Origin: Bacteroidales bacterium
GTDB lineage: Bacteria > Bacteroidota > Bacteroidia > Bacteroidales > GCA-2748055
Direction of reading: 5' to 3'
Assembly (NCBI GenBank): GCA_029210725.1
Contig: JARGFM010000008.1
Location: 1-64,000 of the forward strand
Length of the DNA: 64,000 nt
Shown here piece by piece: positions 53,345 to 62,631 of this stretch. The notes under the pieces are model-generated. The model was not told where the DNA came from, ran no database searches, and saw only the letters and a program-made list of their open reading frames with translations. How positions within the stretch are numbered: the stretch's first letter is position 1; each line of letters opens with the position of its first letter. Made by a program: the position numbers and the translations under genes.

Positions 53345-54467
53345 CTATATCGCCCGCATCCTTCCTGCCAGCAGGGAGTCCTGAAGATCCTGGCTCACCG
53401 GGGCCAGGTGTATGAGATCGGTCAGTTGCCGGTGCCACTCCACATCTCGCCACATTCCCACAAACTGGGGACCGCAGAAATTGCTGGTGGCCACAGCCAG
53501 CCACCTCCCGGTTTTAGCAGCTTCCAGAGTGCCCAGCGCACACAGTTCCTTTACGTATCCCCAGTCCAGCATGGGCAGGTCCTTGTAGTCCACCACCCCC
53601 CAGCACTCGGTGGTGATCAGTGGCTGACCCAGTTGCTCCGACCACTTAGCCGCCAGCCGGATCTGCTTTACCAGTCCCGTCTGCCAGTACTCCTTTTTCT
53701 CCTCGTAGATCCCTTTGCCGTAAAGGGCCATGTTCCGGTACCCTGCATAATCGAAACGTTCATAATTGTAACCAACCCGGCGGTAAAACTCTCCATCCTT
53801 GTAGCTGGTCATCCAGATATGCGGCTCCAGGAAATCAAGCATTTTAAAGGGGCCTCTGGAAAGGGTCTCCTCACTTATTTCGCCGGTGAATGAAAAGGTA
53901 AAGGGGATCTCCGGGTATTGTTGCCTCAGAAGAGCTATAGAGTCCCCCATCCACTGTTTCGATTTCGGAGTATCCCAGCCCGTCCACAGGGCTTCAGGGG
54001 GATCGTTCACAAAAAAAGGGCACCAGGCATCGCCGGTCCATTCGTTACAGAGATCCACGTACAGGATGGTATCCAGCAGCCCCCCCTCCTCAACGGACTT
54101 TAAAACCGCCAGCCAGGCTTCTCCCAGCTTCGCGGGACTGTCCAGTTTCATTCGTACATCCTCCTCATCGGTTCGAAACCAGGAGGAGAGACCTACCCGG
54201 ATGTGAAAAGCCCTGCAGCGTTCCAGGAAAAGGTTCAGATGGGGCTGGACCAGCACCCGGTTAATCTCCGGGCTGCCCCAATCCTGGGTACTCCAGTGGG
54301 GAAGCAGAAGATACTCCCTCTCCGGGTCCTCGTGAATCAGATGTGGAAAAGCATCGATCCGGATGGCATCGTAGCCCCGTTCCACAAGTTCCGACAGGGC
54401 CCGGTCCCAATCCTCATACCCTGCTCCCGGCCGCACCCGCCTGACTTAAAAAGTTTCGTCGTTTCAT
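53345..54467 (-). pseudogene. Cellulase-like glycosidase with broken N-terminus
   Basis: An ATG at 54467, 12 bases after the creatininase-family stop, starts a Tat-like signal MKRRNFLSQAGAAG, but the frame meets TGA after GSRV. The catalytic body continues in another frame from 54436 (RPGAGYEDWDRALSELVERGYDAIRI) to the end. The sequence from AGAAG leads directly into RPGAGYEDW, so the rest of the signal and the first barrel strand were apparently lost in a deletion that also shifted the frame. The body of about 360 residues has a cellulase-like TIM barrel (DTILYVDLCNEWTGDAWCPF with the acid/base-like Glu, ITTECWGVVDY with the nucleophile-like Glu). A GTG at 54436 could start a signal-less protein. 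Confidence 0.75.
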
Positions 54468-54479
54468 GTCCGGGTCTCC

Positions 54480-55241
54480 TTATTTATACAATTCCCCCGC
54501 CTCTGTTCCGCAGAGATCCACAAAAAGTCCGGCCAGCTTGGCCGTCACCTCCCGGAAATACTGTTCTCCCTTTTCCCGGGTGGCTTTACGCGGATCACCC
54601 ACCCCGGTATCCTGACTGATGCTGGTCCACCTGCGTTCGGCCCAGGCCCAGGGCTCATTCAGGGCCCCCACAGAGAATTTCTTCGCTTTCCCTTCCCCGG
54701 CCAGATCCAGGGATCTGACCAGTTCCGGACAGGCATGAAGCATCAGACTGGTCTCCATCTCATCGGCATGCCCCCCGTCATTTTCAAAGATCCGGCTCTG
54801 ATCCACCGACTGGAACCAGTTGCAGGTGACCAGAAACATATCCGGGAAAGCGGTACCCACTTCCCGGAGCATCTGCCTGAAATCGTTCCCCCCGTGGCCG
54901 TTTACCAGCAGCAATTTCTCCATTCCATACCCGTAGAGGCTCTCCGCCACATCCTCAATAATGGACTGCTGGGTGGAAGGATTCATATTGAGTGTCATAT
55001 AGATGTCTGTCTGGCCGGTATTTACGCCCAATGGAATGGTGGGCAGAACAATCACCCGGGCCCCCTGGTCCCAGGCCAGGCGGGCTGCCTCGTACACCAG
55101 GGCCTCTGTTTCATAATTATCGGTCCCATAAGGCAAATGGAAGTTGTGTGCCTCGGTGGCCCCCCAGGGAAGGATGGCCAGTTCGAAGTCCTGGTCGCTG
55201 ACCTCTGACCAGTGTGTCTCTGAAAGAATATAGGGTCGCAT
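54480..55241 (-). CDS. Creatininase-family amidohydrolase
   Basis: 253 residues. Metal-binding residues of the creatininase fold are visible: LPWGATEAHNFHLPYGTD (Glu and His, about 27-44), LLLVNGHGGNDFRQML (about 110-125) and NDGGHADEMETSLML (about 156-170). Members hydrolyse cyclic amides or formamides, for example creatinine or mycofactocin/coenzyme precursors. The frame opens upstream, but ATG at 55241 (MRPYILSETHW) is the usual start. It lies 118 bases after the radical SAM gene and 12 bases before the broken cellulase-like gene on the same strand. Substrate unknown; being in line with a radical SAM/asparagine-synthase pair may or may not be meaningful. Confidence 0.9.
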   Translation of the reverse strand: MRPYILSETHWSEVSDQDFELAILPWGATEAHNFHLPYGTDNYETEALVYEAARLAWDQGARVIVLPTIPLGVNTGQTDIYMTLNMNPSTQQSIIEDVAESLYGYGMEKLLLVNGHGGNDFRQMLREVGTAFPDMFLVTCNWFQSVDQSRIFENDGGHADEMETSLMLHACPELVRSLDLAGEGKAKKFSVGALNEPWAWAERRWTSISQDTGVGDPRKATREKGEQYFREVTAKLAGLFVDLCGTEAGELYK

Positions 55242-55359
55242 AAGTAAATCTCTGTTTTTTATGTGAATATAAAGCTTGATTAGAATCCGGTCTGTAGCGG
55301 ACAATATAATAAAAATCCAGGCTATGGTCCGGATGATTTCAGTTCCTGATCAAAGATAA

Positions 55360-56301
55360 TCAACAGTCACATTCCACACACTCCAAAACTTCCTGTTTCA
55401 GATTCATCTGCTTCAGGCGCTCCCTTCTGGATGTAAAACAGGATTCGCAGGTGGAAAAGCGCTCCAGGTCCCACAAATCCGCAAATACCAGTCCCCTGTT
55501 CAGTCCAATTCCGTATTCCACCACCTGTTCCAGAGAACGAATGGAAGGCTCCGCGAAAAACCCTCCCCCGGCAAGATGATCCAGGGCCCCGTTCCCCGAT
55601 CTGACCGGGATCACCGAACAGATCTCCACCCCGCAGCTGAATGCAAAATCGATGGACCGGCAGGCCCACTCCACGCCTTCCGTCTCAGAGAGAAAGGGGG
55701 GACGAAGCAATATAAATGCCCGGCTGGTGATGCCCCTGCCATGGAGAAAGTCCACACTCCTTTTAAAATCCTCCAGAGTCATCCCTTTATTCAGACGTGG
55801 AAGCACTTCGGGATGGACAGTTTCCAATCCAATGGCCACCTGCAGCTGGCCCTCAAGCATCTTATTAAATTCCAGGCACTTTTCTCCAATGAAAGCCGTA
55901 TGGCTTTCCACCAGCACCTGATCAAATCCGGATGACAGGGAAGCGATCACCCGGTAATCTTCCACCGGAAAAGCACCGGGATCAAAAAAACTCCCGCTGT
56001 TGAATAGTTTCAGGTGACCGGCAGGAGCCAGCCTGTCCAGGGCATAGATCAGCTGAGCCGGGATGGCCCCGGGCGGGACCGTTTCATTGGTGGTATGCTT
56101 CCAGAGATCGCACATCAGGCAGCTGCAGGGACACTCCCTGTTGGTAAGGAGGATGGCAGACACCTTTTGTATCTGACGTGCCGAATCAGGTTCCTGCTCA
56201 TTGAACCAGCCATAAGGCAGATAGGGGTCCGCCGGGGACTTCTCTCCCCGCATGGACCGGATCCAGCGGCCATCCGTGGGGAAAGGGGGAAATTTACTCA
56301 T
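55360..56301 (-). CDS. Radical SAM protein coupled to an asparagine-synthase-like gene
   Basis: 313 residues. The radical SAM 4Fe-4S motif is NRECPCSCLMCDLW (Cx3Cx2C, Cys at about 63, 67, 70), followed by the barrel with HLKLFNSGSFFDPGAF (GxIxG-like region) and VAIGLETVHPEVLPRLNKGM (about 160-180), similar to the Elp3/RaSEA-like group. A C-terminal cysteine cluster, STCESCFTSRRE and LECVECDC, could bind an extra cluster or zinc. The frame continues upstream to 56403 but ATG at 56301 overlaps the asparagine-synthase stop as ATGAGTAA, so translation is coupled. Reaction unknown. Confidence 0.85.
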   Translation of the reverse strand: MSKFPPFPTDGRWIRSMRGEKSPADPYLPYGWFNEQEPDSARQIQKVSAILLTNRECPCSCLMCDLWKHTTNETVPPGAIPAQLIYALDRLAPAGHLKLFNSGSFFDPGAFPVEDYRVIASLSSGFDQVLVESHTAFIGEKCLEFNKMLEGQLQVAIGLETVHPEVLPRLNKGMTLEDFKRSVDFLHGRGITSRAFILLRPPFLSETEGVEWACRSIDFAFSCGVEICSVIPVRSGNGALDHLAGGGFFAEPSIRSLEQVVEYGIGLNRGLVFADLWDLERFSTCESCFTSRRERLKQMNLKQEVLECVECDC

Positions 56302-57622
56302 AAAGGGAGAGAAACTCCTTGCGATAGTCCAGCTCCTTTTCCGGAAAATGAGCCTGGAACTTATCCATGGAGGCAGCCCCATGCTGGAAACGCCGCTTTT
56401 CAAATACCGGCATTTCCATTCCGGTGATGGCCTTCACTCCGCTGGCAACCACCTGTCCCTTAAGGGCATAAAGCTTCTCATGGTCCCATCCGGTAAGCTC
56501 GATAAAGGGAATGCCTTCTGCAATTTCAATGACATTGGCCAGGGTATAGGGACTGAAACTCCGGAAGCCCAGGGTATCGGCAGTGGTATAGGTGCGCATA
56601 TATCCCCGGCTCAAGCCTCCGCTGTAGGTGAGAGAATGTTTCATTTTACCAACCCCCCATCCTTCGTGGTAGAGCATCAGGTTATTCAGCACGCTCCGGA
56701 TGGTCAGCTCGGGATTCTCCTCAATGGGATAATCCTTCAGGTTCTCGTCTCCCCCGTCTCCGTCTATCATATGGATCCATCCGGGATAGCGCTTACGGAT
56801 CCCTTCCAGCAGGGTCAGGTTCATGGTGGCCGCCTGGATATCAAGCGCTTTGTAATCCTCCACCACCTTAATGGTCTTTTTCCAGTCAAGGCCGGACGCT
56901 TTGACCTCAACGGGCTCCAGGAAAACTTCCAGGTTCACTGCCTTCAGAAACTCCCTGGCCTGCTTCAGGTCCTCCCCCTCCCCATCTACGCTCAGGGTGA
57001 ATGCCTTCAGCCTGGAAGGACTCTCTCCCAGCTCCAGCAGGGCATGATAGGTAAGCAGAAAGACCGATCCGCTGTCGATTCCTGCCGAAAAGGAGACCCC
57101 GACGGGACCGCTGGTGTCTACGTGCTTCAGCCACTTCCGGATTTCCTCATACAGGGCGGACATATACTGCCAGCCGATCTCCTCCACTGCAAGCCCTTTA
57201 AAACGGTTCCTGGCGGGAGTGAAAAAACGCTGATGCACCGGAGCGGGATCGGGACAGCCCAGCAATTCAATGGTCGTAATATAATGAGCCGGGGCCATGC
57301 GGGTATAGGAGGGATGAAACTGGTTTTCGAGCCCCTCCTGTTTCAGGTACTTATAGATGGTATCGATACGCCCGGCAAGCACCAGGCAGGGTCCTGCCTT
57401 CAGTTTGGCAATAAAAAAACGCAGCGGGCGTCCGATGGAGCGGGCCATCCGGATGGTTTTTCCTTCCACCGCCACCAGGGCAAACTGGCCGTCAATACCC
57501 CTGACTCCTTCTGCATCCCCGGCCCTTACAAGCTCCACAGCCTCCTCCTCAGACATATTGTAAATAATATTTTTTCGGGGATCGGTCAGATCCACCACCC
57601 GGTTCATGTATTCATGATTCAT
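56294..57622 (-). CDS. Asparagine-synthase-like amide/amidine ligase without catalytic Cys2
   Basis: 442 residues. The C-terminal synthetase domain, about 150-440, has the PPi-loop signature SFSAGIDSGSVFLL (about 168-181) and HMIDGDGGDENL near 270, so it should adenylate a carboxylate. The N-terminal 120 residues resemble a GATase type 2 fold (GIDGQFALV, RSIGRPLRFFI) but start MNHEYMNR, lacking the nucleophilic Cys at position 2; free ammonia or another amine would have to serve, as in beta-lactam synthetase and lasso-peptide cyclases. The radical SAM gene overlaps its stop by 8 bases. No precursor peptide was found close by. First in a minus-strand line, divergent from the SusC gene. Confidence 0.85.
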   Translation of the reverse strand: MNHEYMNRVVDLTDPRKNIIYNMSEEEAVELVRAGDAEGVRGIDGQFALVAVEGKTIRMARSIGRPLRFFIAKLKAGPCLVLAGRIDTIYKYLKQEGLENQFHPSYTRMAPAHYITTIELLGCPDPAPVHQRFFTPARNRFKGLAVEEIGWQYMSALYEEIRKWLKHVDTSGPVGVSFSAGIDSGSVFLLTYHALLELGESPSRLKAFTLSVDGEGEDLKQAREFLKAVNLEVFLEPVEVKASGLDWKKTIKVVEDYKALDIQAATMNLTLLEGIRKRYPGWIHMIDGDGGDENLKDYPIEENPELTIRSVLNNLMLYHEGWGVGKMKHSLTYSGGLSRGYMRTYTTADTLGFRSFSPYTLANVIEIAEGIPFIELTGWDHEKLYALKGQVVASGVKAITGMEMPVFEKRRFQHGAASMDKFQAHFPEKELDYRKEFLSLYE

Positions 57623-57871
57623 TCTCTATCTCTCTAATTTATAACAAAATGCAACAAAACTCACCTTCCAGTGTCCGCCAAAGGTAATAAAATCAAGAAT
57701 TTTGTTTCTATGTGGAATCTATCTAAATAATGTTAAAATTGTTTTAGAAGTGTTAATTTATCTTAAATTCGCCGTTGTACATTTCTTAATTGCATGTGCA
57801 AACCCTATTGCTAAACATTAAATAATTTAGACATTTTGTCATTCATTGCTAACTTAAAAACTACTTCAATT

Positions 57872-60844
57872 ATGCGAAATTCTGCATGGTGGAAAAGCGG
57901 CTTTTTGACGCTTATCCTGTTTGGTTTTGCGATCAGCTTAACCTTTGCCCAGGAGATTACAGTGAGCGGTACGGTCTCTTCCGACGCGGAAGGTCCCATC
58001 CCCGGCGTTAACATTGTGATCCAGGGAACCACACAGGGGGCCGTGACCGATGTGGATGGTAATTTCAGCATTACCGTTCCGGGTCCCGATGCCGTCCTGG
58101 TATTTACTTCCATTGGTTACGCAGCTCAGAATATCACGGTGGGTAACCAGACAATAATTAATGTGATTATGGTGGAAGATGTCACGCAGCTTGATGAAAT
58201 TGTGGTGATCGGTTACGGTACCCAGAAGAAAAAAGAGCTGACCAGTGCCATCTCCAATGTTAAAGCTGAAGAATTTAACAAGGGTTCGGTGAACAATCCG
58301 GCCCAGCTGGTCCAGGGTAAAGTGGCCGGTCTCTCCATCTCCAAGCCGGGTGGTAACCCCAACCAGGGATTTACCATGCGCCTGCGCGGGATGAGTACCA
58401 TTGGTGCCAACACCCAGCCCCTCGTGGTCATTGATGGCGTGGTAGGCGGATCGCTGGAAAATGTGGATCCCAACGACATCGAGTCCATGGACGTTCTGAA
58501 GGACGGTTCTGCAGCTGCCATTTACGGAACCAGGGGTTCCAGTGGCGTAATCATCGTCACCACCAAAAAAGGAAGAAGGGGAACCGCCTATATCGATTAC
58601 AATGGCATGGTGACTGTTGAAACTGTGGGTAAATACCCCAATGTCATGGACGTGGACCAGTGGAAAGCCATGTCGGCTGAGACCGGAGAGGGAACCGATT
58701 TCGGGTTCGAAACCAACTGGTTCGAAGAAACCACCCGGAACGCCATCCAGCAGGTCCATAACCTGAGTATGTCCGGAGGTACTGAAAAAACCACTTACAT
58801 GGCCTCTTTTAACTTCCGGGATGGAGAAGGTGTAGCACTGAACACCGGTTATAACCAGTTGAACGGCAGGCTGAACATAAGCCAGAAAGCATTGAACGAC
58901 CGTCTGACCGTGGACCTGAATATCGGGGCCACCCAGCGTGAGTCTCAATATGGTTTTACCGAGGCATTCCGTTACGCCTCTATTTATAACCCGACCGCTC
59001 CGGTAAGAAGCGATGAAGCACAATATGAACAGTATGATGGCTATTTCCAGCAGGTATTGTATGATTATTACAATCCTGTGGCCCTGATGGAACAAAACAA
59101 GAACGAGGGTAAAGACCAGCGGGTCAATGTGGCCCTGAGGGGTACTCTGGAGATCATCGATGGTTTAAAGGTGGATGCTTTCTACTCTGTACAGGATCAG
59201 ACCTTCCAGAGGGGCAGTTACCGCGATAAAAACAGCTATGGAACCGGGATGAACCGCAACGGACTGGCCCGCAGAAGCTTCGACGAGAACTCCTTCCAGC
59301 TGTTCGAATCAACCCTAAACTATGTGACCGATATCAGCGGAGCCAACCTGCAAATACTGGGAGGTTACTCCCACCAGTCATTCCTCTATGAAGGCTTCGG
59401 CGCCCAGGGTGGAGATTTCATCACCGATGCTTTCACCTACAACAACCTGGGTGCTGCCAAGGACTTCAACGAAGGAATCGGGGATGTGTGGAGTTACAAG
59501 AACTCCAACAAACTGATCGCCTTCTTTGGCCGTGTGAACCTGAATGTGACCGACAGCTGGTTCCTGACAGCCAGTGCCCGTTACGAAGGATCCAGCCGTT
59601 TTGGTGAAGGCAACAAATGGGGCCTTTTCCCGGCAATTGGCGGAGGTGTCGACCTGGCCAATGTCCTGGATATTGCCTCCATGGATAACCTGAAGCTGCG
59701 GGTGAGCTACGGGATCACCGGTAACCAGCCCGGCAGCTCCTATATGTCGCTCCTGCGTCTGAGCCCCTCAGGAAACTTCTATTATGACGGGGAATTTATT
59801 CCCGGCTACGCTCCTTCCAGCAATGCCAACGAAGATCTTGGCTGGGAGAAAAAGGGTGAGTTTGACGTCGGTGTCGACTTTTCCATGCTGGACGGACGGC
59901 TCTTCGGATCCTTTGACTTCTATACCAGGACCACTACCGACCTGTTGTTCGAATACGAAGTACCGGTTCCGCCGAACCTTTATTCCACAGCCTGGCTGAA
60001 CCTGGGCGAAATCAAGAACAGCGGACTGGAACTGACCCTGACCTGGAATGCCATTCAGGCCGGCGATTTCTCCTGGAGCACTACGATCACTCCCGCCTAT
60101 TACCTGAAAAATGAGCTGGTCTCCCTCTCGGGCGAGTTTAACGGAGCTGAGCTCAACTACGGGGTACGCGACCTGGGTGGCATGGGTGCCCCCGGCATGA
60201 GTGATGTTCCTCTGGTAAGAGCCGAAGAGGGCCAGCCTATCGGTCAGCTCTGGGCACACACCTTTGTGGAAATCGATCCCGACGGAAACCTGATCCTGCG
60301 CGATACCAACGAAGATGGTACCGTGGATGAACTGGACCGCTCCGTGGTTGGAAACGGACTTCCCGATGCCGAGTTTGGCTGGGGAAACAACTTCAAGTAC
60401 AAGAATTTTGATATGAATATCTTCTTCCGCGGTGTACTCGGGCATGATCTGAACAATACCTTCCGTGCTTTCTACGAAGTACCTGAAATGATCGGCTCCT
60501 ATAACCTGCCGGCCACGGCCACGGATTTGAGGAACGCTGAAACAGGAACTTTATACAATGCCTCCTCCGGGGTTCTTTCCAGCTACCACATAGAGGATGC
60601 ATCCTTTGTATCCCTGGACAATATGAGCATCGGATACAATTTCGACGTGTCGGGAAGCAACGCTTTCAGGAACATCCGGGTCTTTGTGGCAGGCAACAAC
60701 CTGTTCTATATCACCAAGTACAAAGGTGTGGACCCCAGTCCCAGATATGACGACAGAGGAAATGTACTGATTCCCGGTATGGATAGAAGGAATACCTGGT
60801 TCAGGACCAGGTCTGTTTCACTGGGTGTAAACCTCGGTTTCTAA
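57872..60844 (+). CDS. SusC/RagA-family TonB-dependent outer-membrane transporter
   Basis: 990 residues. Signal peptide ends near SLTFAQEIT. An N-terminal carboxypeptidase-regulatory-like domain (about 25-100, VSGTVSSDAEGPIPGVNIV), a TonB-box-like segment QLDEIVVIGYGTQKKKE (about 104-120), the plug with LVQGKVAGLSISKPGG and PLVVIDGV, LKDGSAAAIYGTRGSSGVI, then a 22-strand barrel ending in the Phe-terminated strand SLGVNLGF. Imports a glycan oligosaccharide with the SusD lipoprotein encoded 19 bases downstream. The frame opens at a TTG at 57836; ATG at 57872 (MRNSAWWKSG) is right for a signal peptide. Glycan identity is not evident; no anti-sigma or HTCS regulator is adjacent. Confidence 0.96.
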   Translation: MRNSAWWKSGFLTLILFGFAISLTFAQEITVSGTVSSDAEGPIPGVNIVIQGTTQGAVTDVDGNFSITVPGPDAVLVFTSIGYAAQNITVGNQTIINVIMVEDVTQLDEIVVIGYGTQKKKELTSAISNVKAEEFNKGSVNNPAQLVQGKVAGLSISKPGGNPNQGFTMRLRGMSTIGANTQPLVVIDGVVGGSLENVDPNDIESMDVLKDGSAAAIYGTRGSSGVIIVTTKKGRRGTAYIDYNGMVTVETVGKYPNVMDVDQWKAMSAETGEGTDFGFETNWFEETTRNAIQQVHNLSMSGGTEKTTYMASFNFRDGEGVALNTGYNQLNGRLNISQKALNDRLTVDLNIGATQRESQYGFTEAFRYASIYNPTAPVRSDEAQYEQYDGYFQQVLYDYYNPVALMEQNKNEGKDQRVNVALRGTLEIIDGLKVDAFYSVQDQTFQRGSYRDKNSYGTGMNRNGLARRSFDENSFQLFESTLNYVTDISGANLQILGGYSHQSFLYEGFGAQGGDFITDAFTYNNLGAAKDFNEGIGDVWSYKNSNKLIAFFGRVNLNVTDSWFLTASARYEGSSRFGEGNKWGLFPAIGGGVDLANVLDIASMDNLKLRVSYGITGNQPGSSYMSLLRLSPSGNFYYDGEFIPGYAPSSNANEDLGWEKKGEFDVGVDFSMLDGRLFGSFDFYTRTTTDLLFEYEVPVPPNLYSTAWLNLGEIKNSGLELTLTWNAIQAGDFSWSTTITPAYYLKNELVSLSGEFNGAELNYGVRDLGGMGAPGMSDVPLVRAEEGQPIGQLWAHTFVEIDPDGNLILRDTNEDGTVDELDRSVVGNGLPDAEFGWGNNFKYKNFDMNIFFRGVLGHDLNNTFRAFYEVPEMIGSYNLPATATDLRNAETGTLYNASSGVLSSYHIEDASFVSLDNMSIGYNFDVSGSNAFRNIRVFVAGNNLFYITKYKGVDPSPRYDDRGNVLIPGMDRRNTWFRTRSVSLGVNLGF

Positions 60845-60863
60845 CCCTCTAAAAGCAGACGAT

Positions 60864-62552
60864 ATGAAAACAACAGATAGAAATAAAATGAGAAAATCAC
60901 TTTTTCTGGTAATGGCGGTTATCGCAGTTATGCTGACAGCCACCTTTAACCAGTCATGTACCAACCTGGATGAAGAACTCTACGGTGAAGTAACACCGGA
61001 TAATTTCTTCAATACAGAAGAGGAGATCCTCGCTGCCCTTGGTGCTGCATACACGCAATTCGGCAACTGGGCCTCGGGCGATCCTCTCAGCCTGCAAGAG
61101 ACTACCACCGACGAAATGGTTGTTCCCACCCGGGGACAGGACTGGGACGACGGTGGTGCCTGGAGAAGGCTGGCCCTTCACTCATGGACCCGGGAAGACG
61201 GCATGATGAACGGCGGATGGAACTTTGGTTTCGGGGGTGTGAATACAGCCAACCGCCTGATTTACCAGTTCGAGGTCCTCCGGGATGAGGGATCCATTGA
61301 GTCCGACTTAGCAGATGCATTTATTGCCGAGCTTCGGGCCGTCAGGGGTTTCTTCTACTGGCAGTTGCTCGATATGTTCGGAAATGTTCCCCTGGTAACC
61401 GATTTCGCCACGGCTGAAGCAACACCGGCAACCGTTCCGAGGGATCAGGTGTATGCCTGGCTGGTAGCCGACCTGGAAGATGCCGTACCCCTGCTCCCCA
61501 AGGAAGTAGATGGTACGACCTATGGCAGGATGAACTACTATGCCGGTATGACCCTGCTGGCCAAGTTGTACCTGAATGCCGAGATATATACCGAAACTCC
61601 TGCTTACGCGGCCTGTGTGACTGCCTGTACGGATGTCATCGACAATGGCGGATACAGCCTCACCGGCAACTACTTTGATAACTTCAGTGCGGGTAACACG
61701 GGTACTTCCGAAATGATCTTCGCCATTCCTTACGATCAGGTGTATTACGGGGGCTTCAATATCGCCGTAAGAAGCCTGCACTACGCCAGTCAGTACACTT
61801 ATAACCTGACGGCCCAGCCCTGGAATGGTTTCTGCTCCCTCGAAGAGTTCTACAACTCCTACGAGGAAGAGGACCTTCGCAGAGGCGATGTGGGTACCCT
61901 GGAAGGCCCGGCCATCAAGCGGGGTAACTTCATAGCCGGTTACCAGTACAATGCCGACGGTTCTCCGACCATGGATGATGGTGCGGACGCAGATGACCCC
62001 GATGGCAAGCATCTGAATTTCGGAAACATTGGCTCCGGCGAACCCCAGATCAATGAACTGGGTCCCCAGTCCTACCGCCAGTCCGGCGTGCGGATCGGGA
62101 AATGGGAAGTTGAGATGGGTGCCCATCCCTATGCCATGAACAACGATTATGCCGTATTCCGTCTGGCCGATGTGATCCTGATGAAAGCAGAAGCCCTCTG
62201 GCGCCAGAATCCTGCCGATGCAGGTGTACTTCCTCTGGTCAACGAGGTCAGGGCACGCGCCGACGTAGACGATCTGGCCAGCGTGGACGGACCTGTCAGC
62301 TTTGACATGGCAGGACCGTCAATCCCGGGTGGAGAGCTCCTGAACGAGATCGGACGCGAGATGGCCTTCGAGAACAACAGGCGCCAGGCTCTAATCCGCT
62401 GGGATTTGTACACCCGTGTGGCTGACTGGATTCCTGTCTATAACAATCCCGGTGATGTAATTGGTGATGGTGATCATACGGTCCTCTTCCCCATCCACAG
62501 GGACAAGATCGATGCCAACCCCAACCTGGTTCAGAATCCGGGGTATAATTAG
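60864..62552 (+). CDS. SusD/RagB-family glycan-binding lipoprotein
   Basis: 562 residues. Lipoprotein signal with lipobox near TFNQSC then TNLDEE. The TPR-like SusD fold is recognised by LDEELYGEVTPDNFFNTEEE near the start, FIAELRAVRGFFYWQLLDMFGNVPLVTD (here read as the typical FYWQLLDMFGNVPL, about 150-165), YAGMTLLAKLYLNAEIYT, and the C-terminal RLADVILMKAEALWR and NEIGREMAFENNRRQ. Partner of the SusC transporter just upstream, which it caps. A strong terminator follows its stop. Confidence 0.95.
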   Translation: MKTTDRNKMRKSLFLVMAVIAVMLTATFNQSCTNLDEELYGEVTPDNFFNTEEEILAALGAAYTQFGNWASGDPLSLQETTTDEMVVPTRGQDWDDGGAWRRLALHSWTREDGMMNGGWNFGFGGVNTANRLIYQFEVLRDEGSIESDLADAFIAELRAVRGFFYWQLLDMFGNVPLVTDFATAEATPATVPRDQVYAWLVADLEDAVPLLPKEVDGTTYGRMNYYAGMTLLAKLYLNAEIYTETPAYAACVTACTDVIDNGGYSLTGNYFDNFSAGNTGTSEMIFAIPYDQVYYGGFNIAVRSLHYASQYTYNLTAQPWNGFCSLEEFYNSYEEEDLRRGDVGTLEGPAIKRGNFIAGYQYNADGSPTMDDGADADDPDGKHLNFGNIGSGEPQINELGPQSYRQSGVRIGKWEVEMGAHPYAMNNDYAVFRLADVILMKAEALWRQNPADAGVLPLVNEVRARADVDDLASVDGPVSFDMAGPSIPGGELLNEIGREMAFENNRRQALIRWDLYTRVADWIPVYNNPGDVIGDGDHTVLFPIHRDKIDANPNLVQNPGYN

Positions 62553-62581
62553 AAGTAGCAATTTGACTATATAGTTTTCCG

Positions 62582-62618
62582 GAGAGCAGGCAATACTTAT
62601 TGCTTGCTCTCTTTTTTT
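62582..62618 (+). terminator. Rho-independent terminator after the SusD gene
   Basis: GAGAGCAGGCAAT, loop ACTT, ATTGCTTGCTCTC: a 13-pair stem with one G-T wobble, followed by seven T. Ends about 15 bases before the next start codon, so the FG-GAP gene probably relies on read-through or its own promoter. Confidence 0.85.
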
Positions 62619-62631
62619 GTACCTTGCGCGA

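Noticed and set aside
56252-57637. 461-residue plus-strand ORF
   Set aside because: Antisense to the asparagine-synthase-like gene, which has an intact PPi-loop motif.
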